Origin: Candidatus Adlerbacteria bacterium
GTDB taxonomy: Bacteria; Patescibacteriota; Minisyncoccia; Phycocordibacterales; SBAW01
DNA: 37,188 nucleotides
Direction: 5' to 3'
NCBI GenBank assembly: GCA_903851045.1
Contig: CAINNF010000012.1
Coordinates: forward strand, 1 to 37,188
Shown: positions 17,215 to 25,766 of the stretch, piece after piece
Position numbering within the stretch: position 1 is the first letter of the stretch
Layout: each line of letters starts with the position of its first letter
Position numbers and translations under genes: made by a program
The notes under the pieces: generated by a model
The model's input: only the letters and a program-made list of their open reading frames with translations
Told to the model about the DNA's origin: nothing
The model's database searches: none

Positions 17215-17925
17215 ATGATTGAGATCCAGAACCTTTCCAAGAACATCGGTAAGCGCCGTATCGTGAACGATCTATCACTATCGATTAAAAAGGGCACCGT
17301 GTTCGGCTTCCTGGGGCCAAACGGTGCTGGCAAGACGACCACTATAAAGATGCTCGTTGGACTGAACCGCCCGACGAGTGGAAGCATTCAAATCGATGGC
17401 AAAGCACCGACGGACAGCATCACTCGCGAAACAATCGGGTTTATGCCCGAGGCCCCCTATTTTTACGACCATCTTACTGGTCTCGAATTCCTACGATTTT
17501 GCGGCCAGTTGTTTCATACTCCCAAAACCGAAGATGACTACACGTCACTCCTCCACATGGTCGGTCTTTCCGAGGCGAAGGATCGGCGCGTTACCACCTA
17601 CTCAAAGGGTATGAAGCAGCGCCTTGGCTTCGCCCAAGCACTGGTCAATGACCCGGAGTATGTCTTTCTCGACGAACCGCTCGACGGACTCGACCCGATA
17701 GGTCGTCGCGAACTCAAGAAGATCATCGTTGGACTCAAGAAGGAGGGGCGGACCATCTTCTTCAATTCGCACATCCTCTTCGACACCGAGGAGCTGTGCG
17801 ACGAGATAGGGATACTCCACCGGGGTTCGCTTCTCTATGCGGGACCAGTCACCACATTCACCAAAGGACACTCTCTCGAAGAGGCTTTTGTGACCACTAT
17901 CGAAAACCTCGACTCAACCATATGA
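17215..17925 (+). CDS. ABC transporter ATP-binding protein
   Basis: Walker A GFLGPNGAGKTTTIKML; YSKGMKQRLGFAQALVNDPEYVFLDEPLDGLDP. Confidence 0.96.
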   Translation: MIEIQNLSKNIGKRRIVNDLSLSIKKGTVFGFLGPNGAGKTTTIKMLVGLNRPTSGSIQIDGKAPTDSITRETIGFMPEAPYFYDHLTGLEFLRFCGQLFHTPKTEDDYTSLLHMVGLSEAKDRRVTTYSKGMKQRLGFAQALVNDPEYVFLDEPLDGLDPIGRRELKKIIVGLKKEGRTIFFNSHILFDTEELCDEIGILHRGSLLYAGPVTTFTKGHSLEEAFVTTIENLDSTI

Positions 17926-18698
17926 AACACACCCACCTCACCCGCATATTCGTTGTCGCGAAGAACACGTTCAAAGAGAGCGTGCGAGACAAGGTCTTCT
18001 ATGCCCTATTCGCGTTCGCCTTCGTGGCCATAACCTTTACCATCTTTCTTGGTTCCATATCGCTCGACGAAGATCTCCATATCGTGCGCAGTCTTGGGCT
18101 CGCGGGCATCTATCTCTTTGGTGTCCTCATCACCGTCTTCCTGGGCACATCGCTCATGTACAAAGAGATCGAGCGTCGCACCCTCTACTTCATACTTTCC
18201 AAACCAATCTCACACGGACAGGTTATCGCCGGAAAGTTCCTCGGACTATTCAGTAGCGTCGCGCTCTCTATCGCCGGGATGACAATCATATACCTTGGGG
18301 TCGTATGGTATTCCGGTGGCGGATTCGACACCCTAGGACTACTCGCGATCTTCTTCGAGATCATCGAGGTCGGACTCCTGATAGCCTTGTCGATCTTTTT
18401 TTCGACCTTCTCCAAACCACTTCCCTCGATTGTCTACGCGCTCCTGGTCATCTACATCGGCCACTCGCTCGGCATGCTCGTCGATTTCACCAAAAGGGGT
18501 AGCGCACTGGCGCACGATGTCGTCCAAGGACTCTACTACGTGCTCCCAAACCTCGAAAAGTTCGACATCCGTGATTTGGTGCTGTACGGCAACGCTCCAT
18601 CGCTGACCGCGGTATTTCTCGTCATCTTGTACGCCACCATCTACACGATCATCTTGCTTGCAGGCGGTGCGCTACTCCTCCAGAAACGAGAATTCTGA
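17922..18698 (+). CDS. ABC-2 type transporter permease
   Basis: Overlaps the ATPase by ATGA; multi-TM, FVVAKNTFKESVRDKVFYALFAFAFVAITFTIF. Confidence 0.88.
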   Translation: MKHTHLTRIFVVAKNTFKESVRDKVFYALFAFAFVAITFTIFLGSISLDEDLHIVRSLGLAGIYLFGVLITVFLGTSLMYKEIERRTLYFILSKPISHGQVIAGKFLGLFSSVALSIAGMTIIYLGVVWYSGGGFDTLGLLAIFFEIIEVGLLIALSIFFSTFSKPLPSIVYALLVIYIGHSLGMLVDFTKRGSALAHDVVQGLYYVLPNLEKFDIRDLVLYGNAPSLTAVFLVILYATIYTIILLAGGALLLQKREF

Positions 18699-18701
18699 TC
18701 T

Positions 18702-19523
18702 ATGCAGCTAGCACAAAACTCGACACTACGAACAATCTTTTTCCTCGGGCTGTTCGTGTGTCTCATCGCAACGCAATACACGTACGAAAGCTACGCCGCT
18801 CACCGAGGAGTGCTGCCTCTCTCGAACCTTCCTGCACCGGTCTTGAAAGTAACCGACCTGGGGCTCAATAGCGCTGTAGCATCGCTCCTATGGCTCAATG
18901 TGGTACAAAATGTGGTCCTGTATTTTGGCGCATCCTCTGCCACCATATCCAGCGACATCAATGCCGTCACGCAGCTAGACCCTAAATTCAGCTATCCCTA
19001 TGCGTTCGCTGTGCTCATGATCCCCGGATTCGACCGCTCGCAGACCCAAGCGGCGATCGATATTGCCACACGAGGTGTCGATGAGCACCTTACCGACTGG
19101 CGCATCCCCTACTATCTCGGTTTTACGTATTTCTTCTACCTTAAAGACAACGCCAATGCTATCAAATACATGCACATAACCGCAGAGACGCCAGGAGTAC
19201 CTGCAGGTATCAAGGTGACCGCGCTCAACTATGGACTGTCGAAGACCATGCACGAGCAAACACGACAATTTTGGCAGTCGATCCACGACAGTGCGACCGA
19301 CGATGTCGTGCGTCAAAATGCCCAAGACAATCTTGACCACATGGACATCGTGGAGGGACTTCAGGCCGCGCTCGAGCTCTACAAGCGCATACACGGTGCC
19401 TATCCAAAAGCCATAGGCGACCTCGTGACCAGCGGTATTCTCACCAGCATCCCCGAAGACCCATTCGGTATCACCTTCGCCACCGACGGCGAAGGCCACC
19501 TCACCTTCTCGCTGGGACAGTAA
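18702..19523 (+). CDS. Membrane-anchored hypothetical protein, cotranscribed with ABC-2 genes
   Basis: N-terminal TM; helical-repeat-like central part and a C-terminal bidentate segment (IHGAYPKAIGDLVTSGILTSIPEDPFG). Confidence 0.7.
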   Translation: MQLAQNSTLRTIFFLGLFVCLIATQYTYESYAAHRGVLPLSNLPAPVLKVTDLGLNSAVASLLWLNVVQNVVLYFGASSATISSDINAVTQLDPKFSYPYAFAVLMIPGFDRSQTQAAIDIATRGVDEHLTDWRIPYYLGFTYFFYLKDNANAIKYMHITAETPGVPAGIKVTALNYGLSKTMHEQTRQFWQSIHDSATDDVVRQNAQDNLDHMDIVEGLQAALELYKRIHGAYPKAIGDLVTSGILTSIPEDPFGITFATDGEGHLTFSLGQ

Positions 19524-19592
19524 CACATAAAAAAGCGGCCCAATGGAGAGCCGCCCTTGTACCACACAGGACACATGTTGTTAAGGTATCGA

Positions 19593-20078
19593 CTAGGCTT
19601 CAGCCGCCCAATCCAGTGCACGCACCCCAGTCACCGCGAAGCTTGGAACAAGTTGAAAGGATCCAAGCTCAACCAGTCTATCTCGCCACGTGAAGACTTT
19701 GCAACACCGATACCACACGTTAGAGCCCTGCGGTGCTCTTTCATGGTCCGAGAGTTCCATACAGAGGAAAGGAATCTCCTCCTGAAGCAGCCAGTCCAAT
19801 GTCTGGATATTGATCCCCAACTCCAGGACGACGAGTGTATGCCGGTCGAACACCACCTGTCGTCTCCCGGGCCCCTCATAGAGAGACCCCCGACGGAAAT
19901 ATTCACTCGGCATCAAGTCCACAATCTGTGGGACATCTTGCCTATACGGCACCAGTGTCGGCTGAGGAAGTTTGTTTAGACTAGGGACAGTCGCGAGCAC
20001 CGCTCGATGGATACCCTCCACATAACAACCGTCCGTGCCACGGAGGGTGTAGCATACGCGCTTGATGAGATGAGACAT
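19593..20078 (-). CDS. Orphan hypothetical protein
   Basis: 161-aa ORF with purine-rich GTAGGGGGA upstream of ATG; no family recognised. Confidence 0.45.
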   Translation of the reverse strand: MSHLIKRVCYTLRGTDGCYVEGIHRAVLATVPSLNKLPQPTLVPYRQDVPQIVDLMPSEYFRRGSLYEGPGRRQVVFDRHTLVVLELGINIQTLDWLLQEEIPFLCMELSDHERAPQGSNVWYRCCKVFTWRDRLVELGSFQLVPSFAVTGVRALDWAAEA

Positions 20079-20161
20079 CGGGAGTTCCCCCTACATGTTT
20101 CTACGGGACATTCTATTCTGCACACTTTGTACCACACACTATCTAAAAAATCCATATATAC

Positions 20162-20193
20162 AAAAAACCTCCAACTGGTGCCGGAGGTTTTTT
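20162..20193 (-). terminator. Terminator closing the rpsS-rplE unit
   Basis: AAAAAACCTCC AACTGGTGCC GGAGGTTTTTT. Confidence 0.88.
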
Positions 20194-20206
20194 GTTTGTG
20201 TAAAAA

Positions 20207-20746
20207 TTATTTCTTAAAAGGCAGACCGAGGTGGGTGAGGTAAGCGTGCGCCTCCTTTTTGGACTTGGCGGTGGTGACTATCGTGATAGCCATGCCGAAG
20301 ACATCCTTGAGCTCTTCGTCGGCGGTCTCCGGGAATACGGAGTGCTCTTTGATGCCAAGCGTGTAGTTACCCATCGCATCGATGGCGGCAGCGGAGATGC
20401 CCTTGAAGTCCTTGGTGCGCGGGAGCGCGATGTGGATGAGGCGATTGAGGAAGTCCTGTGCTCGCTTACCACGCAGCGTCACCTGGTAGCCGATGTGGTC
20501 GCCGATGCGTGTCTTAAAGGTCGCGATAGACTTCTTGGCGCCGCGGTTGACTGGCTTCTGGCCGGTAATCTTGGCAAGTCGGTTAGCGACGAGCGCGATC
20601 TTTTGTTTGTCCTTACCCATTTTGCCGATACCAACCGAGATAACCACCTTTTCGACATGTGGTGTCTGCATAACATTCGTCCACCCGAGGTTACCCTTGA
20701 GCGTTGCGAACGTCGTCTTCTGTTGGTCTTGTAGTAGAGTTGACAT
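20207..20746 (-). CDS. rplE: Ribosomal protein L5
   Basis: NVMQTPHVEKVVISVGIGKMGKD...KITGQKPVNRGAKKSIATFKTRIGDHIGYQVTLRG...MAITIVTTAKSKKEAHAYLTHLGLPFKK. Confidence 0.96.
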   Translation of the reverse strand: MSTLLQDQQKTTFATLKGNLGWTNVMQTPHVEKVVISVGIGKMGKDKQKIALVANRLAKITGQKPVNRGAKKSIATFKTRIGDHIGYQVTLRGKRAQDFLNRLIHIALPRTKDFKGISAAAIDAMGNYTLGIKEHSVFPETADEELKDVFGMAITIVTTAKSKKEAHAYLTHLGLPFKK

Positions 20747-20752
20747 AAAATC

Positions 20753-21037
20753 TTATTTCTTTGCTGTTTTCTTAGCTGGCTTCTTCTTTGCCGCCTCCTT
20801 CTCCTTCTTCGTCTCAACGTTTGCAACCTTCGACGCCGCAATCGGGTGCTGCTTATCGATGATCTGACCCTTCTGCCCGTTCTGACGCGGCTTCTGGTGC
20901 TTCTTGTGCATACCGACACCCTCAACGATCACAAGACCTGTCTTTGGGAAGACCTCTATGACCTTGCCCGTCTTACCTTTTTCGTTGCCCGCGAGGACGA
21001 CGACGGTATCACCTTTTTTTACGTGGAGAGTGTTCAT
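20753..21037 (-). CDS. rplX: Ribosomal protein L24
   Basis: [46 protein letters not shown]; Lys/Ala-rich tail. Confidence 0.95.
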   Translation of the reverse strand: MNTLHVKKGDTVVVLAGNEKGKTGKVIEVFPKTGLVIVEGVGMHKKHQKPRQNGQKGQIIDKQHPIAASKVANVETKKEKEAAKKKPAKKTAKK

Positions 21038-21042
21038 GGTAG

Positions 21043-21423
21043 TTATACGACTTCAGGAGCACGCGAAATGATAGTTTGGTAGCCCAGCTCCTGGAGTTCG
21101 CGCGGTATAGGGCCGAAGATGCGGCCAGCTTTTGGCTCCTTGGCATTCTTCCCTGTACCCTCGACGATGACGACGGCGTTCTCATCGAAGCGAACGTATG
21201 AGCCGTCTTTGCGCTTAAACGGCTTGCGCTGGCGCACAACGACCGCTTTGAGTACATCCTTCTTCTTGACCGCTTTACGAGGCTCTGCGGACTGTACAGA
21301 GAGAATGACGATCTCTCCTATCTCTGCATAGCGCTTCTTAGAACTCCCAGGAATCTTGAAAATGCGTCCTATCTTGGCGCCGGAGTTATCTGCTATGACG
21401 ACGAGTGAGCGGTCTTGTATCAT
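21043..21423 (-). CDS. rplN: Ribosomal protein L14
   Basis: [26 protein letters not shown]...[26 protein letters not shown]. Confidence 0.97.
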   Translation of the reverse strand: MIQDRSLVVIADNSGAKIGRIFKIPGSSKKRYAEIGEIVILSVQSAEPRKAVKKKDVLKAVVVRQRKPFKRKDGSYVRFDENAVVIVEGTGKNAKEPKAGRIFGPIPRELQELGYQTIISRAPEVV

Positions 21424-21426
21424 AAA

Positions 21427-21672
21427 TTATGCAAAGATGATCTCGAACGATTTGGTCTTCGAAAGCGGCCGACACGAACGGATGGTCACCTGCTCCCCCT
21501 CCTTTGCCTTATTGCCAGGATTGTGCGCATGGTACTTTTTGGTGATCTTCATGTACTTCTTGTACTTCGGATGTTTGACATAGCGAAGCACGGCAACGAC
21601 GGCAGTATCCTGCATCTTGTCTGAGGTGACGACACCCCGGAGCGTCTTCTTATGTACTGTTTTGGTTTCCAT
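21427..21672 (-). CDS. rpsQ: Ribosomal protein S17
   Basis: LRGVVTSDKMQDTAVVAVLRYVKHPKYKKYMKITKKYHAHNPGNKAKEGEQVTIRSCRPLSKTKSFEII. Confidence 0.95.
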   Translation of the reverse strand: METKTVHKKTLRGVVTSDKMQDTAVVAVLRYVKHPKYKKYMKITKKYHAHNPGNKAKEGEQVTIRSCRPLSKTKSFEIIFA

Positions 21673-21707
21673 GTGATTTAGTCGAAATCATGCCGCGTCA
21701 ACGTCCT

Positions 21708-21929
21708 TTAGGACGCGGCGCCAGCAATTTGTGCTGCTAACGCCTGCGCTCTAATCTCTGTCTTAGCCCGAGCGACCTCCTTGCGGAGCTCACGAGAGAG
21801 CTTTACGTTACGATTTTTACTACCTGCGGCCGAAAAACGCAAGCCCCGCAGTTCTTCGCGCTTTTTCTCGACGAGGGTGTTGAGTTCCCCTGCGTCGCGA
21901 CCTATGAGTGTTTTTTTCTTAGTAGCCAT
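21708..21929 (-). CDS. rpmC: Ribosomal protein L29
   Basis: ELNTLVEKKREELRGLRFSAAGSKNRNVKLSRELRKEVARAKTEIRA. Confidence 0.93.
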   Translation of the reverse strand: MATKKKTLIGRDAGELNTLVEKKREELRGLRFSAAGSKNRNVKLSRELRKEVARAKTEIRAQALAAQIAGAAS

Positions 21930-21934
21930 ATGAT

Positions 21935-22357
21935 TTAATGTTCGCGCGATACTACTTTCGCCTTCAGAGGAAGCTTCTTTGCCGCTGCGACAAGTGCCTT
22001 AACGGCGGTCGCCTCGATGACACCATCCACTTCGAAGAGGATGCGACCCGGCCAGACCTCGACCTCATACCCCTCCGGGTCGCCCTTACCCTTACCGAGC
22101 TTCACTTCCGGCGGTTTCTTGGTGTATGGCTTGTCAGGGAAGATGCGGATCCAACTCTTGCCGGTCTTACCAAGGTTACGAGCGATAACCTTGCGGGCGC
22201 TCTCGATCTGGTTGGAGCGAACGCGGGCATGCGTTACCGCCTTTAGACCGTGACTGCCGAACGCCATCACCGCGCCGCGTGAAGCAAGCATCGCGCGCTT
22301 CGGATTGCGACGAAAGGTCTGTGATTTTCGAAATTTAACTTTTTTAGGAAATAACAT
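21935..22357 (-). CDS. rplP: Ribosomal protein L16
   Basis: MLFPKKVKFRKSQTFRRNPKRAMLASRGAVMAFGSHGLKAVTHARVRSNQIESARKVIAR. Confidence 0.96.
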   Translation of the reverse strand: MLFPKKVKFRKSQTFRRNPKRAMLASRGAVMAFGSHGLKAVTHARVRSNQIESARKVIARNLGKTGKSWIRIFPDKPYTKKPPEVKLGKGKGDPEGYEVEVWPGRILFEVDGVIEATAVKALVAAAKKLPLKAKVVSREH

Positions 22358-22366
22358 AAGCCTATT

Positions 22367-23074
22367 TTATTTGTCGCGAGCGACGTCGAGCGATTTGGCC
22401 TTGTCCTTACCCTTCTCCTTGCCTTTCTCGGCAAAGACCTCACCGCGGTATATCCACACCTTGATGCCGATGACACCGAGCGGGAGGTTAGCGCGCTCAC
22501 GAGCATAGTCGATGTCGGAGCGAAAGGTCTGGAGCGGAATACGACCCTTCTTCAACTCTTCGTTGCGCGACATCGAACCGCCACCGAGCATGCCGCCCAA
22601 AGCGATACGAACACCTTTCACGTCACGATTCGCCATAACCTTCTCGATCGTCTGCTTGAGCACGCGGCGGAATGGGAGACGCTTCTCAAGACCCTCTGCG
22701 ACCATGTATGCGACGATAGCGGCATTACTCTCGGGCGACCGGATCTCTTCGATATCGAGCTTGATCTCCGGGACCGCGAGACCCTTCTTGGTCAAGAACG
22801 ACGCGATCTTGTTGCGCAGCTTTACGGACCCCTCTCCTGAGCGACCGATGATGACACCGGGGCGGGACGTCTTGAGTATCACACGGAGGTTCTTGTTGCG
22901 TTCGATTTCGATAGCGCCGATGTACATACCACGCAGTTCCTTTTGAAGGTATTCACGCAGGAGAATGTCCGCCTTGAGATTCTCTTGGTAGGCAGGCCCG
23001 ACCGAGAACCAGCGATGACGCCAGTCACGTAGTATCCCGAGTCTATGAGCGAATGGGTGGACGATTTTAGACAT
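22367..23074 (-). CDS. rpsC: Ribosomal protein S3
   Basis: MSKIVHPFAHRLGILRDWRHRWFS...RPGVIIGRSGEGSVKLRNKI...GVIGIKVWIYRGEVF. Confidence 0.96.
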   Translation of the reverse strand: MSKIVHPFAHRLGILRDWRHRWFSVGPAYQENLKADILLREYLQKELRGMYIGAIEIERNKNLRVILKTSRPGVIIGRSGEGSVKLRNKIASFLTKKGLAVPEIKLDIEEIRSPESNAAIVAYMVAEGLEKRLPFRRVLKQTIEKVMANRDVKGVRIALGGMLGGGSMSRNEELKKGRIPLQTFRSDIDYARERANLPLGVIGIKVWIYRGEVFAEKGKEKGKDKAKSLDVARDK

Positions 23075-23075
23075 A

Positions 23076-23444
23076 TTAGTTTTTTGCGACGCTCTGACGA
23101 GGAGCCTTAACCGCTTTCGGCTTTGCGGCATTAAGAGAGACCGTCACATGACTGGTCTTCTTTTTGATCATGGAACCACGACCACGAGCGCGCGGCATCA
23201 TACGGCGGAAGGTGAGCCCGCCGTTGACCTCTATCTTCTCGACGAAGAGCTCAATGGCCGACACGCCTGCGTTCGCGACCGCGGAGCGTAACAACTTGTC
23301 CATAGGCTCAGAGGCGCGTTTAGGGAGCATCGAAAGTAGCGCGAGCGCGTGCTCGACGTTCTTCCCACGAACAAGGTCAGCAACGAGTCGCACCTTGCGC
23401 GGAGACTGTCGGTAGTTCTTAAGTTGTGCAATTGATGTTGCCAT
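23076..23444 (-). CDS. rplV: Ribosomal protein L22
   Basis: LKNYRQSPRKVRLVADLVRGKNVEHALALLSMLPKRASEPMDKLLRSAVANA...RMMPRARGRGSMIKKKTSHVTV. Confidence 0.96.
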   Translation of the reverse strand: MATSIAQLKNYRQSPRKVRLVADLVRGKNVEHALALLSMLPKRASEPMDKLLRSAVANAGVSAIELFVEKIEVNGGLTFRRMMPRARGRGSMIKKKTSHVTVSLNAAKPKAVKAPRQSVAKN

Positions 23445-23450
23445 AGATTA

Positions 23451-23474
23451 CTTGTGGTGAGCGTAGTCGAACTA
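23451..23474. repeat. REP-like repeat copy 4, between rpsS stop and rplV start
   Basis: CTTGTGGTGAGCGTAGTCGAACTA; last 3 nt are the rpsS stop codon (minus). Confidence 0.75.
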
Positions 23475-23819
23475 TTTCTTCTTCGCAGTATCCGCAGCAG
23501 CCTTCGATGCTTGCGCCGATGCTATCTCGGCCTGCTTAGCCTTCTGCTCCATCTCCTTCTGCATCTTACCACCGTGGCGGATGAACTTCTTGGTTGGGGA
23601 GAATTCGCCGAGTCGGTGACCAACCATGTCCTCGGAGACGAGGACGTCGATGTGGGTTTTGCCGTTGTGGACGCCGAACTTAAACCCGACCATCTCGGGG
23701 GCTATCTGGGAGCGACGCGACCACGTCTTAATAGTCTCAGCGGTCTGAGGCTTCTTGCCCTCAATCTTCTTGAGGAGCTTTTCGTCGACGTAGGGTCCTT
23801 TTTTGAGTGATCGTGCCAT
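23472..23819 (-). CDS. rpsS: Ribosomal protein S19 with Ala/Lys-rich C-terminal extension
   Basis: [21 protein letters not shown]...[54 protein letters not shown]. Confidence 0.96.
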   Translation of the reverse strand: MARSLKKGPYVDEKLLKKIEGKKPQTAETIKTWSRRSQIAPEMVGFKFGVHNGKTHIDVLVSEDMVGHRLGEFSPTKKFIRHGGKMQKEMEQKAKQAEIASAQASKAAADTAKKK

Positions 23820-23969
23820 TTTTATATATATTCTACTGCCTTTGGCAATTGAAAACGCGCCAAAGCGCGATTGGTGAGATAGTACAGGAAAACCAATAGT
23901 TGCGCAAGTTCTATAGAAAAGGTATCGTCTTTGCAGACCGTACTCCCGAAATCATGAAAGGAAAAAGCC

Positions 23970-24380
23970 ATGGCAATGAAGATCCGTTTGCCGGATTCTG
24001 CCCCCGTATTCAAACTACCAGACGGGAAACGTGTGACGCCAACCCACGAGAGCGATGGCTGGCTGAGAGGATCAGAGGTTGTGTGGAACACCCACAGCAA
24101 GTGCTGGGAACACGATTGTGTGGGCACGCTGCCTCTAAAAGCATATGAACTCCTGATGATGGCGGTGCAGAGCAATTTCACATGGGGAAAAGATCTACTT
24201 CCCAATCAAACCCTCTCAGGTGCGGCAGCGGCAGTGTTGAGGGACCTAGCACATGTCAGAGAAGCCCTTCGAGAACATCAAACAGAGGGGGAAAATAGCA
24301 GTGGTAAAATGCACAGGAGAAGGACCGGTGAAACCAACAATCGACCACGCGTTCATAGCACAGCTAAAGGCGAAGATTGA
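23970..24380 (+). CDS. Orphan hypothetical protein (cassette array ORF)
   Basis: MAMKIRLPDSAPVFKLPDGKRVTPTHESDGWLRG..., GAAAGGA SD-like element upstream. Confidence 0.5.
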   Translation: MAMKIRLPDSAPVFKLPDGKRVTPTHESDGWLRGSEVVWNTHSKCWEHDCVGTLPLKAYELLMMAVQSNFTWGKDLLPNQTLSGAAAAVLRDLAHVREALREHQTEGENSSGKMHRRRTGETNNRPRVHSTAKGED

Positions 24381-24477
24381 AAGAGATCTCGCGGCGCTCG
24401 TCTTGATTGGCAGAAGTTTAACCGAGGAGCGAAAAAAGCTTAGAGAGCCTCGACCTACTGGGGGCGAAGAGCGCTAA
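24253..24477 (+). CDS. Small orphan ORF (cassette array)
   Basis: MSEKPFENIKQRGKIAVVKCTGEGPVKPTIDHAFIAQLKAKIERDLAALV; overlaps the preceding ORF; followed by a terminator. Confidence 0.4.
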   Translation: MSEKPFENIKQRGKIAVVKCTGEGPVKPTIDHAFIAQLKAKIERDLAALVLIGRSLTEERKKLREPRPTGGEER

Positions 24478-24500
24478 CAACAAGAGCAGTGTGTCGACAT

Positions 24501-24537
24501 GAAATCCCCCACTCGCGAGAGCTGGGGTACTTTTTAT
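24501..24537 (+). terminator. Cassette terminator T1
   Basis: GAAATCCCCCACTCGCGAGAGCTGGGGTACTTTTTAT; shares CTCGCGAG core and flanks with T2. Confidence 0.75.
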
Positions 24538-24605
24538 CTACCGACCTACTTGCGCAGGTTCTGCGAACCATATAGAGTTTTGGCAGGCAGTTGGAGGACG
24601 CGACT

Positions 24606-24839
24606 ATGTGTTTTGGTGCTCAACGCTCACCGCCGGATTCGATTATGCCACTAAAGGCGAGGCAACCACTGGACGATGCAAGGCACGAGGTGCTCGGAGA
24701 TCCGCGTAGATGTTTCCAAAACCGTGCACTAACCCTACTTGAAGTGCTGCAACACCAAGATACCGGCAAACGAAGGCTTACGTGGTGCTGCGAGGGCACC
24801 CTGCTGGTGTTCGAACAGCCGCCGAAACAGCACTACTAG
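24606..24839 (+). CDS. Small orphan ORF (cassette array)
   Basis: GGAGGACGCGACTATG gives an SD at standard spacing; MCFGAQRSPPDSIMPLKARQPL.... Confidence 0.45.
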   Translation: MCFGAQRSPPDSIMPLKARQPLDDARHEVLGDPRRCFQNRALTLLEVLQHQDTGKRRLTWCCEGTLLVFEQPPKQHY

Positions 24840-24858
24840 CCCCAGTCGTGTGCGTTTG

Positions 24859-24899
24859 AAAATCCCCCGACTCTCGCGAGCCAGGGGACCTTTTTTATA
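24859..24899 (+). terminator. Cassette terminator T2
   Basis: AAAATCCCCCGACTCTCGCGAGCCAGGGGACCTTTTTTATAT. Confidence 0.78.
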
Positions 24900-24952
24900 T
24901 GCCCCTAAACCACACGATCTCTTGAACCTCTCGTCAGTTCTATGAATACCTT

Positions 24953-25639
24953 GTGTATCGTGCGGAATATGAAAAAATACTAGACATGAGAAACCCGCTT
25001 GAAGGTATGGGGAACAGGATCAAGGCTACTGCAACAGAGACACTCATGAGTGCGGCAGATAAAAAGTTATTGCGCGACGCTGGCATCACTTCCCCTGAAG
25101 AAATTGCATGGATTGGCGAGGTTAAACTTGCATCTAGTCTATCAAGAGGAAAACGAAGGCAGTACGACAGAGAAGACGGTGGTTTATATGTAGCTGGTCG
25201 CGCAGCATTAGACGCATATGAGCTTATACGTCTCCATCTTATGATGCAGAGGGACATGAAGAATCTTGGCCCATACATATTTGGACAAGACACTGAACAT
25301 CAACTAGAGCGTTACTACGAAATAATTACGAAAGCTTTTGCCGACTTAGAAGGAAATCCTCCACGTGCAGGGGAACCAAACGGTATACGCGAATTAGCAA
25401 AGGAAGCAAAACATGCTGAGGATTCACACCAAAAGGCAATAATTATCACCAAATTCATAAACTTGGTGCATGCTGGAGGGTCCCCATGGGGTCTTGAATA
25501 TTTTGGAGGATTCCCGGGAGGATCCGCAAGCGGTGGCACGTTTGCGGATCTGGTTAATGACGCCGGATATTTCCTGCAGCAATTAAACAATTTAGGACAT
25601 CAGCCGGATATGGTTCAAGACAAGAGTCCCACACCGTAA
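24953..25639 (+). CDS. Orphan hypothetical protein (228 aa, cassette array)
   Basis: Long ORF, GTG start or internal ATG at 24986; soluble, Gly-rich C-terminus (GGSPWGLEYFGGFPGGSASGGTF). Confidence 0.65.
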   Translation: MYRAEYEKILDMRNPLEGMGNRIKATATETLMSAADKKLLRDAGITSPEEIAWIGEVKLASSLSRGKRRQYDREDGGLYVAGRAALDAYELIRLHLMMQRDMKNLGPYIFGQDTEHQLERYYEIITKAFADLEGNPPRAGEPNGIRELAKEAKHAEDSHQKAIIITKFINLVHAGGSPWGLEYFGGFPGGSASGGTFADLVNDAGYFLQQLNNLGHQPDMVQDKSPTP

Positions 25640-25684
25640 GCCCAAAACACTCTCCAGAAATCGAGAGTGTTTTGGGCTTTATTT
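25640..25684 (+). terminator. Long-stem terminator of the cassette ORF 24953-25639
   Basis: GCCCAAAACACTCTC CAGAAATC GAGAGTGTTTTGGGC TTTATTT. Confidence 0.85.
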
Positions 25685-25711
25685 CTTCGCGCCGCGCTTG
25701 CCAACCTTGCG
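25677..25711 (-). pseudogene. Copy of the rplB 3' end
   Basis: CTTTATTTCTTCGCGCCGCGCTTGCCAACCTTGCG versus true rplB end CTTTATTTCTTCGCTCCGCGTTTGCCGACCTTGCG at 26339-26373; 32 of 35 identical; minus translation RKVGKRGAKK* identical. Confidence 0.9.
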
Positions 25712-25766
25712 TAAATCTTCCCAAAGCTATAAGGTGCTGGCAGCAAATAGTACACAGGAGGCTACC

